Shown: in pieces, positions 1 through 5,534 of the stretch
Layout of the letters: each line of letters opens with the position of its first letter
How positions within the stretch are numbered: the stretch's first letter is position 1
Assembly: GCA_035535315.1 (NCBI GenBank)
Contig: DATLQD010000035.1
Span: forward strand, 1 to 6,146
Direction: 5' to 3'
DNA from: DASQGA01 sp035535315
GTDB taxonomy: Bacteria; Actinomycetota; Thermoleophilia; Gaiellales; Gaiellaceae
DNA length: 6,146 bases
The notes under the pieces: model-generated
The model's input: the letters and a program-made list of their open reading frames with translations, nothing else
Database searches by the model: none
What the model was told of the DNA's origin: nothing
Program-made: the position numbers and the translations under genes

Positions 1-2
1 TC

Positions 3-728
3 TTCGTGCTTCGCCGTCGGCGCCGTTCTTCCGAAAACGACCGGGAGCTCGCCGAGGTCAAGACCACCGCCCGCGATGATCTTGTCGCGCTGGGCGAGGA
101 CATCGGCACGGTCGACGTCGACGAGTTGCCCGCGACGGCGCGCCCCGACTACGAGCGTGCACTCGAGCAGTACCAGCATGGTTCGAACGCACTCGACTGG
201 GCGAAGCGGCCGGCGGACATCGAGGCGGTGAGCACCGCGGTCGAGGAGGGCCGGCACGCCATGACCGCGGCGCGCGCCCACGCGGCCGGCCAGGAACCGC
301 CGGAGCGTCGTCCGCTGTGCTTCTTCGACCCGCGCCACGGGCCGTCGGTTCGCGATGTCGAGTGGACGCCACCCTGGGGTGCGCCGAGGCCTGTGGCGGC
401 GTGTGCGGCTGACGCGCAGCGGATCGAGGACGGCCTCGATCCTCAGACGCGCGAGGTCACCGTCGGCGGCAGGCCGGTCCCCTATTGGAACGCCGGCCCG
501 GCCTACGCTCCGTGGGCAGGTGGCTTCTACGGCGGGTTCGGCGGTCTCTTCCCGGGCTTCTTGCTCGGCTCGATGCTCGGCGGGGGTTTCGGTTTCGGAG
601 GCTATGGCTTCGGCTACGGCGACAGCGGAGACCAGGGGGACGGGGACTTCGGAGAGGGCGATATCGGCGGCGGAGACTTCGGTGGAGGAGACTTCGGCGG
701 CGGGGACATGGGCGGCGGCGACTTTTAG
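3..728 (+). CDS. Hypothetical protein with Gly/Asp/Phe-rich C-terminal tail (5' end outside window)
   Basis: The frame is open from the left edge, so the true start probably lies upstream; the GTG at 6 is only the first in-window start and has no visible ribosome binding site. The visible part begins with a run of basic residues (LRRRRR), as often found on the cytoplasmic side of a membrane helix, so a membrane anchor may precede it outside the window. Counting from the GTG, an Ala/Glu-rich, probably helical region fills residues 10-95. A compact segment with two cysteines follows (CFFDPRHGPS near 105, and VAACAAD near 131). Next is an aromatic/Gly-rich hydrophobic stretch (about 160-205), then tandem GGGDF-like pentapeptides to the end. 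I recall similar proteins of unknown function in high-GC actinobacteria, but assign no function. The gene ends 23 nt before the ferritin start. Confidence 0.7.
   Translation, partial: FVLRRRRRSSENDRELAEVKTTARDDLVALGEDIGTVDVDELPATARPDYERALEQYQHGSNALDWAKRPADIEAVSTAVEEGRHAMTAARAHAAGQEPPERRPLCFFDPRHGPSVRDVEWTPPWGAPRPVAACAADAQRIEDGLDPQTREVTVGGRPVPYWNAGPAYAPWAGGFYGGFGGLFPGFLLGSMLGGGFGFGGYGFGYGDSGDQGDGDFGEGDIGGGDFGGGDFGGGDMGGGDF
636..725 (+). repeat. Six tandem 15-bp units encoding G-x-G-D-[F/I/M] pentapeptides
   Basis: The last 30 codons of the first gene read as six pentapeptides: GDGDF, GEGDI, GGGDF, GGGDF, GGGDM, GGGDF. The units differ at third codon positions, so the peptide pattern is kept better than the DNA. 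The protein ends exactly on the last unit. Such acidic/aromatic glycine-rich tails are usually disordered; a binding role is not shown. Confidence 0.75.
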
Positions 729-738
729 GTCTCCGGAC

Positions 739-744
739 TAGACT
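739..744 (+). promoter_or_regulatory. Candidate -10 box (TAGACT) of the ferritin gene, probably giving a leaderless transcript
   Basis: TAGACT fits the actinobacterial TAnnnT -10 pattern. Seven bases (745-751) separate it from the ATG at 752, so transcription would begin at or next to the start codon. No purine-rich ribosome binding site lies upstream of that ATG, which agrees with leaderless translation. No convincing -35 box is visible; the position falls in the Gly-codon repeat of the preceding gene. Confidence 0.5.
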
Positions 745-751
745 CCGCGGC

Positions 752-1282
752 ATGAGCCGCTTCACGGATGCCCTGAACGAGCAGATCGGTCGCGAGTTCG
801 GCGCCTCCCAGCAGTACGTGGCGATCGCGGTCCACTACGACGCGGAGACCTTGCCCCAGCTCGCGGCGCATTTCTACCGGCAGGCGGTCGAAGAGCGAAA
901 CCACGCGATGATGATCGTCCAGTACTTGCTCGACGCGGGCGAGGCGGTCGCGATCCCGGGCGTCGCAGCGCCGCGCGGCGACTTCGGAGACGCTGCCGAC
1001 CCGGTGCGGGTCGCACTCGACCAGGAGCGGCAGGTCACGGAGCAGATCGTGGCGCTCGCAGGCCTCGCGCGGGAAGAGGGCGATCTCGTCGGGGAGCAGT
1101 TCCTTCACTGGTTCCTGCAGGAGCAGCGCGAGGAGGTCTCGAGCATGTCCGCACTTCTGGCGGTCGTCGAGCGAGCAGAGGCCTCCAACGTCCTGCTCGT
1201 GGAGGAATACCTCGCCCGGGCAGGCGGTGGGGACGGCCAAGCAGACGTCGGCGCTCCTCCGGCCGCCGGCGGCGCGCTCTAG
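752..1282 (+). CDS. bfrB: Non-haem ferritin, BfrB-like
   Basis: A 176-residue ferritin that oxidises Fe(II) and stores it as a mineral in a 24-subunit cytosolic shell. Expected ferroxidase ligands are present: Glu15 in the first helix, Glu48 and His51 in VEERNHAMM, Glu92 in LDQERQVT, and Gln125/Glu128 in FLQEQREE. No methionine is placed as a haem ligand, so this is a bacterial ferritin rather than a haem bacterioferritin. From memory, the sequence closely follows Mycobacterium tuberculosis BfrB, including QQYVAIAV, QAVEERNHAMM and a C-terminal tail ending GAPxAAGGxL after the four-helix bundle. The ATG at 752 starts the canonical N-terminal helix; a longer in-frame extension overlaps the previous gene and looks random. 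The stop overlaps the convergent aminotransferase stop. The gene is probably transcribed from its own promoter just upstream. Confidence 0.93.
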   Translation: MSRFTDALNEQIGREFGASQQYVAIAVHYDAETLPQLAAHFYRQAVEERNHAMMIVQYLLDAGEAVAIPGVAAPRGDFGDAADPVRVALDQERQVTEQIVALAGLAREEGDLVGEQFLHWFLQEQREEVSSMSALLAVVERAEASNVLLVEEYLARAGGGDGQADVGAPPAAGGAL

Positions 1283-2634
1283 CCGGTCAGCGTCGAAACG
1301 GCTTCCGCGAAGACCTCCGTGTGGCGGTGGATGTCGGAATCGGTCGTGTCCGGGCACATCAGAGCCATGTTGTGGAACGGGGTCATCAGGACTCCCCGGT
1401 TCAATGCAAAGAGGTGGAGGAAGCGGTCGAGCTCGGCATCCGCCGCACCAGCCGCCTCCGCCCCTGTCCGGGCCCGCTCGGGGCGCGGCCAGTACTCGAC
1501 GCGGCAGCCGAGCCGCGTGACGCTCCAGGGCAGAGCATGCTCGGCGATGACCCCGGCGACGCCGGCCTCGAAGCGTTCTCCCAGTGAGATCATGCGCGAA
1601 AACGCCTCCTCGGCCAGCACGTCGCCGAGGGTGGCGCGGATCGCGGCGAGGGAGAGTACGTTCCCGGCCAGCGTTCCCCCGATTCCGCCGACGTCTGTCT
1701 GCGGGGGCATCGCCGCGAGGATCCGATCCCTCACCGACTCGCTGAAGCCGTACGCGGCCGCGGGTATGCCGCCCCCGATCGTCTTGCCGATCGTCAGGAA
1801 GTCGGGCTCGAGGTCGTACGCGCGCGTGTAACCGCCCGGGCCCGCACAGATCGTGTGCGTCTCGTCGATCACGAGCAGCGTGCCGTGGCGCTTCGTCAGG
1901 TCCCTGAGAGCCTCGTGGTAGCCGGGCTCGGGGAGGACGATGCCGATATTCGTCAGCGCCGGCTCGATCAGCACGCAGGCGACGTCGCCCTGCGCGAGCT
2001 CGCGCTCGAGCCCGTCCACGTCGTTGATCTCGACTGCTCGGGTCGTGATCGCAGGCTCAACGGGCGCTCCGATCGTGTGGGGGCGGAGCCTGAGGGCGCC
2101 TTCTTCGAGGACGACGAACGTCTCATCCACCGAGCCGTGGTAGCACCAGGCGTGCACGAGCACCTTCGGCCTGCTTGTTATCTCGCGCGCGAGGCGGATC
2201 GTGAACCGGTTCGCGTCAGTGGCGGTCAGCGCGAACTGCCACGACGGCAGCCCGAAGCGACGGGTCAGCTCCTCGCCGCACCAGACCGCGTCCTCGCTGG
2301 GGAGCATGACGGTGATGCCGCGACGGACCTGTTTCCCGACCGCGTCCGCCACGGCCGGAGGCGAGTGCCCTGCCATCGCGCCTGTGTCCCCGAGGCAAAA
2401 GTCGACGTACTCGTGACCGTCCACATCCACGAAGCGTGCCCCTCTGGCCTCCTGGACGAAGACGGGGTAGGCCCCGGCCCATTCGGTCATCCAATGCATC
2501 GGGACGCCAGACAGCAGCGATCCCCGGGCGCGCTCGAAGAGCTCGCGCGAGCGAGAGTGCTCGTCCAGGAAGCGTGTCGCCTCCCGTTCCATGACCTCCC
2601 GTAGCCGCCGGCGGTCGATGACGGCCTCCTTCAT
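1279..2634 (-). CDS. Class III PLP-dependent aminotransferase (glutamate-1-semialdehyde aminomutase-like), substrate unknown
   Basis: A 451-residue fold type I PLP enzyme. Visible landmarks in order: VDVDGHEYVDFCLGDTGAMAGHSPP (68-93), TATDANRFTIRLAR (137-150) at the cofactor phosphate loop, HAWCYHG (161-167), Asp257-Glu258 in VIDETHT for the pyridine nitrogen, Lys284 in TIGKTIGGG as the Schiff-base lysine, and GIGGTLAGN (317-325). Length and motif order fit the glutamate-1-semialdehyde aminomutase/class III aminotransferase group. However, the phosphate-loop TATDAN and the DETHTICAGPGGY segment differ from the SGTEA and DEVMTGFR motifs I expect in HemL, so haem synthesis is not claimed. The start is uncertain: ATG 2634 has no clear upstream ribosome binding site, while AAGGAGG lies inside codons 2-4. 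It is divergent from the metallo-hydrolase gene and convergent with ferritin. Confidence 0.9.
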   Translation of the reverse strand: MKEAVIDRRRLREVMEREATRFLDEHSRSRELFERARGSLLSGVPMHWMTEWAGAYPVFVQEARGARFVDVDGHEYVDFCLGDTGAMAGHSPPAVADAVGKQVRRGITVMLPSEDAVWCGEELTRRFGLPSWQFALTATDANRFTIRLAREITSRPKVLVHAWCYHGSVDETFVVLEEGALRLRPHTIGAPVEPAITTRAVEINDVDGLERELAQGDVACVLIEPALTNIGIVLPEPGYHEALRDLTKRHGTLLVIDETHTICAGPGGYTRAYDLEPDFLTIGKTIGGGIPAAAYGFSESVRDRILAAMPPQTDVGGIGGTLAGNVLSLAAIRATLGDVLAEEAFSRMISLGERFEAGVAGVIAEHALPWSVTRLGCRVEYWPRPERARTGAEAAGAADAELDRFLHLFALNRGVLMTPFHNMALMCPDTTDSDIHRHTEVFAEAVSTLTG

Positions 2635-2666
2635 GTGACGCTCGGCGCGATTCTGCTCCGGACGGG

Positions 2667-2692
2667 TTGATCGAACCGCACCGCCGTATCAT
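2667..2692 (+). promoter_or_regulatory. Candidate promoter of the metallo-hydrolase/rhodanese gene in a short divergent region
   Basis: The gap between the divergent genes is only about 68 bp. It holds TTGATC (2667-2672) and TATCAT (2687-2692). TATCAT is a good -10 box; the 14-bp spacer makes TTGATC a poor -35 partner. TATCAT ends 10 nt before the ATG at 2703 and overlaps the alternative ATG at 2691, which argues for 2703 as the start and for a very short or absent leader. Confidence 0.4.
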
Positions 2693-2702
2693 GACGCGCG
2701 GA

Positions 2703-4085
2703 ATGTTCTTCCGGCAGGTGCTGCACGAGGATCTCGGCTGCGCCTCCTACGTCGTCGCAGACGGGGGAGTTGCGGCGGTCATCGATCCGAAGTGGGACAT
2801 CGAGGACTACCTCGCCCTGGCGGACGAGCACAGCTTCCAGATCACGCACATCCTGGAGACGCACACGCACGCCGACCACGTTTCCGGCCGCGGGCGCCTT
2901 CGGTCTGCAACGGGAGCCACCATCCACGTCTCCGATCGGGCCGGCGTCGAGTTCGAGCACGAGCCACTTGCCGACGGCGATGCCGTGCAGGTCGCCGGCG
3001 TCCGCATCGCTGCCCTGGCCACGCCCGGCCACCGGCCGGACCACATGGCGTATGTCGTCGAGGACGAGTCTCGCTCCGGGGCGCCGTGGCTCGTGATCAC
3101 GGGCGACTCCCTCTTCGTGGGCGACCTCGCCCGGCCGGACCTCGCGATCGAGCCGAAAGCGGGCGCGCGCGATCTCTACCACTCGGTCCGGCGCCTGCTC
3201 GAGCTCGAGGACTTCGCGGAGGTCTGGCCGGGACACATCGGCGGCTCGCTCTGCGGTGGCGCCGGCATGAGCGAGAAGCCGGGGTCGACGATCGGCTTCG
3301 AGCGCCGCTTCAACCGCCTTGCCGGAATCCAGGACGAAGGCGACTTCGTCGCCGAGCTGACCGGGAAGCTCGCGGCCCGGCCACCGAACTTCAAGCGCAT
3401 CGTCGCTTTGAACCAGGGGCAGCTGCTCACCGAGGCTCAGCCGCTCGAAGAGCTCGCGCCGCCCCGGGTGCAGGAGCTCCTGGACCAGGGCGTGACTCTC
3501 CTCGACGGCCGTGCGACCCGCGAGTTCGACGCCGAGCATGTTCCCGGCGCGATCAACGTGACCATGGTCAAAGCCGCCGTCGGGACTCGTGCCGCCTGGG
3601 TGGTCGACCCAGAGAGTGACGTGGTCGTCTCGGCGGCGAGCGAGCGCGATGCCCGTCGACTCGGCCGACTGCTGGAGGCTGTCGGCTTCCGTGCGCTCCG
3701 CGGCTACCTCGCCGGCGGCGTCTCAGCCTGGCGCGAGGCCGGCCTCCCCATCGCGACGACGCCGGCCGTCGACGTCCCCGGCCTGGCCGAGCGGCTGCGC
3801 CGTGGCGACGTCCGCCTGCTCGACGTCCGTGAAGACGACGAGTGGGAGGAAGGTCACGTGGAGGGCTCCATGCACGTCCCGTATCACGAGCTTCGGGACG
3901 GGGTGCCGGGAGAGCTGGCCAACGGCGACGGCCGTCAGATCGCCGTGGTCTGCTCCGCTGGGAACCGGAGCTCGATCGCAGCCTCCCTGCTGAGGCGAAG
4001 CGGCGTCGAGAACATCCTGCACGTCGCGGAGGGGGGCGTCGCGGACCTCGCAAACGAGGGAGTCGAGCTGATCCGGGGCGAGTGA
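2703..4085 (+). CDS. Persulfide dioxygenase-like metallo-beta-lactamase-fold protein fused to two rhodanese domains
   Basis: A 460-residue three-domain protein. The N-terminal metallo-beta-lactamase fold (about 1-245) carries HTHADH (54-59), His110 in TPGHRPDH, Asp135 in TGDSLFVGDLARPDL, and WPGHIGGSLCGG (175-186). These are ETHE1-type signatures; in that family two His and one Asp bind a single iron and oxidise glutathione persulfide to sulfite. Rhodanese domain 1 (about 252-350) has DGR-x2-EFDAEHVPGAINV, but SAASERDA stands where the cysteine loop should be, so it is probably non-catalytic. Domain 2 (about 357-458) has LLDVREDDEWEEGHVEGS and an intact loop with Cys417 (CSAGNRS). The likely role is sulfane-sulfur handling in the cytosol. 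The chosen start gives MFFRQVLHEDLGCASY, my expected family N-terminus; in-frame ATG 2691 and TTG 2667 are alternatives. Confidence 0.9.
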   Translation: MFFRQVLHEDLGCASYVVADGGVAAVIDPKWDIEDYLALADEHSFQITHILETHTHADHVSGRGRLRSATGATIHVSDRAGVEFEHEPLADGDAVQVAGVRIAALATPGHRPDHMAYVVEDESRSGAPWLVITGDSLFVGDLARPDLAIEPKAGARDLYHSVRRLLELEDFAEVWPGHIGGSLCGGAGMSEKPGSTIGFERRFNRLAGIQDEGDFVAELTGKLAARPPNFKRIVALNQGQLLTEAQPLEELAPPRVQELLDQGVTLLDGRATREFDAEHVPGAINVTMVKAAVGTRAAWVVDPESDVVVSAASERDARRLGRLLEAVGFRALRGYLAGGVSAWREAGLPIATTPAVDVPGLAERLRRGDVRLLDVREDDEWEEGHVEGSMHVPYHELRDGVPGELANGDGRQIAVVCSAGNRSSIAASLLRRSGVENILHVAEGGVADLANEGVELIRGE

Positions 4086-4104
4086 TCCCGCCAACGCTGC
4101 TTGC

Positions 4105-4110
4105 TACACT
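4105..4110 (+). promoter_or_regulatory. Candidate -10 box (TACACT) of the tRNA-Met gene
   Basis: TACACT lies 11 bp before the first base of the tRNA, the distance expected for a short 5' leader. A weak -35 (GTGATC, 4082-4087, 17-bp spacer) would overlap the stop codon of the upstream gene. Confidence 0.45.
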
Positions 4111-4121
4111 CGGGCCCGCGC

Positions 4122-4195
4122 GGCGGCGTAGCTCAGTTGGTTAGAGCAGCGGAATCATAATCCGCGTGTCGGAGGTTCGAGTCCTCCCGCCGCTA
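4122..4195 (+). tRNA. tRNA-Met (CAT), elongator type
   Basis: The cloverleaf folds completely. The acceptor stem is 4122-4128 with 4188-4194 (one G-U at the end pair). The D arm is 4131-4147. The anticodon stem is 4149-4153 with 4161-4165 and loop ATCATAA, giving anticodon CAT at 4156-4158. The variable region is GTGTC, and the T arm is 4171-4187 with loop TTCGAGT. The discriminator is A4195. CC follows, then T, so the full CCA end is not encoded and must be added. A base pair at the end of the acceptor stem and similarity to elongator tRNA-Met outside the anticodon stem (GTAGCTCAGTTGGTTAGAGC) argue against an initiator. A CAT-reading tRNA-Ile2 modified with lysidine is the main alternative. 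Confidence 0.95.
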
Positions 4196-4227
4196 CCTCG
4201 ATCGCTTCAGCGCTGCAGCGTGTCGGC

Positions 4228-4233
4228 TACCAT
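4228..4233 (+). promoter_or_regulatory. Candidate -10 box (TACCAT) of rpmG
   Basis: TACCAT sits between the tRNA and rpmG and would start a transcript near 4240 with a leader of about 80 nt. No good -35 is visible. The alternative is read-through from the tRNA promoter; I see no U-tract terminator after the tRNA. Confidence 0.35.
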
Positions 4234-4294
4234 TGTCCGGCGCGGAGCGGGAGCGTCGTGCGGGAGCGGACGTCCCTGGCGGCTCCGCCGGACA
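4234..4294 (+). other. Long-range 9-bp inverted repeat in the rpmG leader
   Basis: TGTCCGGCG (4234-4242) is exactly complementary to CGCCGGACA (4286-4294). Between the arms, GGAGC (4263-4267) can pair with GCTCC (4282-4286), competing for one base of the outer stem. The structure ends six bases before the purine-rich stretch that probably serves as the rpmG ribosome binding site. If transcribed, it could shape leader folding; no known regulatory RNA family is recognised. Confidence 0.35.
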
Positions 4295-4318
4295 TCTTCG
4301 AAGGAAAGAGAAAAGCGA

Positions 4319-4480
4319 GTGGCAACCGGAGTACGAGTGGCGATTACGCTCGCCTGCACTGAGTGCAAGCGGCGGAACTATCAGACGAACAAGTCGAAGC
4401 GGAACACGCCCGACCGGTTCGAGTCGAGGAAATACTGCCGCTGGTGCCGGCGTCACACGTTGCATCGGGAGACGCGTTAG
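4319..4480 (+). CDS. rpmG: Large-subunit ribosomal protein L33, zinc-binding form
   Basis: A 53-residue basic protein with the L33 pattern: VRVAITLACTEC, then NYQTNKSKRNT, then ESRKYCRWCRRHTLHRE. The two CxxC pairs (Cys13/16 and Cys40/43) make this the zinc ribbon form, in contrast to the cysteine-free paralogue that many actinobacteria use under zinc limitation. The start is GTG 4319: purine-rich AAGGAAAGAG lies at 4301-4310, and the frame upstream of it is not L33-like. L33 sits near the E site of the 50S subunit. secE begins 6 nt after the stop, so the two are almost certainly cotranscribed. Confidence 0.95.
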   Translation: MATGVRVAITLACTECKRRNYQTNKSKRNTPDRFESRKYCRWCRRHTLHRETR

Positions 4481-4486
4481 GCCGCG

Positions 4487-4819
4487 ATGGCTCGGACTCC
4501 CCGCACGAGGCGCGCCAAGCGCACGACCGACTTCCAGCAACCGGCCGCCACCGCGCGCGCCCGCGACCGCCGGCGCCAGGTCAAGCCGGTCCAGCAGGCC
4601 AAGAGCCAGACGGGCGCCAAGCGTGAGCGGCGCGGCGGCATCCGCGCCTTCGCCAAGGAGTCCTGGGGCGAGCTCAAGAAAGTCGAGTGGCCCGGCCGGC
4701 GCCAGCTCCTCTCGGCGACCGCCGTCGTGATCATCGCCGTCGCCGTCGTCGGCGCCTATCTCTATGTGCTCGACGAGGCGATCTCCCGCCTGGTTCGTGA
4801 CGTCCTCCTCAACCTTTGA
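4487..4819 (+). CDS. secE: Preprotein translocase subunit SecE
   Basis: A 110-residue single-span SecE, the clamp subunit of the SecYEG channel in the cytoplasmic membrane. An Arg/Lys/Ala-rich cytosolic extension fills residues 1-50. The conserved amphipathic segment follows (KESWGELKKVEWPGRRQL, 57-74, with the signature WxELKKVxWP), and then one membrane helix (about 75-95, SATAVVIIAVAVVGAYLYV) and a short C-terminal end. The basic extension is typical of actinobacterial SecE, whereas the compact form has only the last 60 or so residues. The start codon ATG 4487 follows rpmG by 6 nt; GGGAG inside the rpmG end is the only candidate ribosome binding site. Confidence 0.95.
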   Translation: MARTPRTRRAKRTTDFQQPAATARARDRRRQVKPVQQAKSQTGAKRERRGGIRAFAKESWGELKKVEWPGRRQLLSATAVVIIAVAVVGAYLYVLDEAISRLVRDVLLNL

Positions 4820-4989
4820 TGATCGATCGACAATCACCGCGCCCACGGATGGCGACCCAGACGCGGCGCCAGGCCGCACCCTCGCCCTTGTCAAGGCTTC
4901 TAGCCTTGCCTGCGGGCGATGGCGCACCCTGGCTTGGTCTGACCCGTCCCCGCGGGCACGCCGATCATCGACCAATCATCTAGACGCCC
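4820..4989. other. 170-bp secE-nusG intergenic region
   Basis: I see no gene here. It holds a perfect 7-bp hairpin with a 3-nt loop at 4892-4908 (CAAGGCT/AGCCTTG) without a following T-tract, so it is a weak terminator candidate. Two imperfectly related segments lie at its ends (GATCGATCGACAATCA at 4821-4836 and GATCATCGACCAATCA at 4963-4978). A promoter is plausible before nusG. Confidence 0.5.
4939..4979 (+). promoter_or_regulatory. Possible nusG promoter
   Basis: CTGACC (4939-4944) and GATCAT (4963-4968) form a -35/-10 pair with an 18-bp spacer. AATCAT (4974-4979) is a second -10 candidate and ends 10 nt before the nusG ATG, the same spacing as TATCAT before the metallo-hydrolase gene. 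No Shine-Dalgarno sequence precedes nusG. The call rests on short motifs only. Confidence 0.3.
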
Positions 4990-5517
4990 ATGTTCCGCTG
5001 GTATGTCATCAACACCTACTCGGGGCACGAGAACAAGGTCAAGACCAATCTCGAGCACCGGATCATCTCCATGAACCAGCAGCCGAAGTTCCGCCGCGTC
5101 GTGGTGCCGACCGAGCAGCGCATCGAGACGAAGGACGGTCAGAGGGTCCAGACCGAGCAGCGCGTCCTTCCCGGGTACGTGCTGGTGAACATGGACATGA
5201 CCGACGAGGCGTGGACGGTGGTCAAGAACACGCCCGGCGTGACGGGCTTCGTCGGCTCGGGCACGAAGCCGGTGCCGCTCTCGCAGCCGGAGGTCGACCG
5301 GATTCTCCATACCGGCACCGGCGGCGAACGCCCACGGGCGATCGCGCAGTTCGAGCTCGGCGAGTCCGTCAAGGTAACGTCAGGGCCGCTGTCCGACTTC
5401 GACGGCGAGATCGTCGACGTGAATGCGGATCAGCAAAAGCTCAAGGTGCAGGTCAACATCTTCGAGCGGCAGGTACCGGTCGAGCTCAGCTTCGACCAGG
5501 TCAAGAAGATCGATTGA
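4990..5517 (+). CDS. nusG: Transcription termination/antitermination factor NusG
   Basis: A 175-residue NusG that binds RNA polymerase and links it to Rho or to the leading ribosome. The NGN domain runs from the start to about 110: RWYVINTYSGHENKVKTNLE (3-22), the VVVPTEQ segment, LPGYVLVNMDM (60-70) and NTPGVTGFVGSGTKPVPL (80-97). A KOW domain follows (122-174) with FELGESVKVTSGPLSDFDG and a final PVELSFDQVKKI. No insertion separates the two domains. ATG 4990 gives the canonical N-terminus; there is no ribosome binding site, so translation may be leaderless or depend on a short leader. rplK follows after 17 nt. Confidence 0.97.
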   Translation: MFRWYVINTYSGHENKVKTNLEHRIISMNQQPKFRRVVVPTEQRIETKDGQRVQTEQRVLPGYVLVNMDMTDEAWTVVKNTPGVTGFVGSGTKPVPLSQPEVDRILHTGTGGERPRAIAQFELGESVKVTSGPLSDFDGEIVDVNADQQKLKVQVNIFERQVPVELSFDQVKKID

Positions 5518-5534
5518 GAAACTAGGAAGGCGAC

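Noticed and set aside
1671..1680. CGTTCCCCC inside the aminotransferase as another copy of the insert's arms
   Set aside because: There is no nearby complementary arm and the bases are explained as coding sequence.
1855..2604. Long plus-strand frame antisense to the aminotransferase
   Set aside because: It is explained by high-GC codon bias of the true gene; composition is Arg/Glu/His/Asp-rich with no recognisable domain, while the opposite strand has a complete PLP enzyme.
2631..3539. Minus-strand frame of about 300 codons opposite the metallo-hydrolase
   Set aside because: A shadow of the coding strand, which carries all metal-binding motifs; no family pattern is visible in the antisense product.
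4198..4220. Short inverted repeats after the tRNA (CAGCGCTG and neighbours) as an intrinsic terminator
   Set aside because: The stems are only four bases and there is no T-tract.
4892..4908. Hairpin after secE as a classical terminator
   Set aside because: The 7-bp stem is real, but the following bases are CCTGCGGG, with no U-tract; kept only as a structure.
4193..4975. Minus-strand frame of 260 codons opposite rpmG-secE
   Set aside because: It crosses two certain genes and has low-complexity Arg/Ala/Gly composition.
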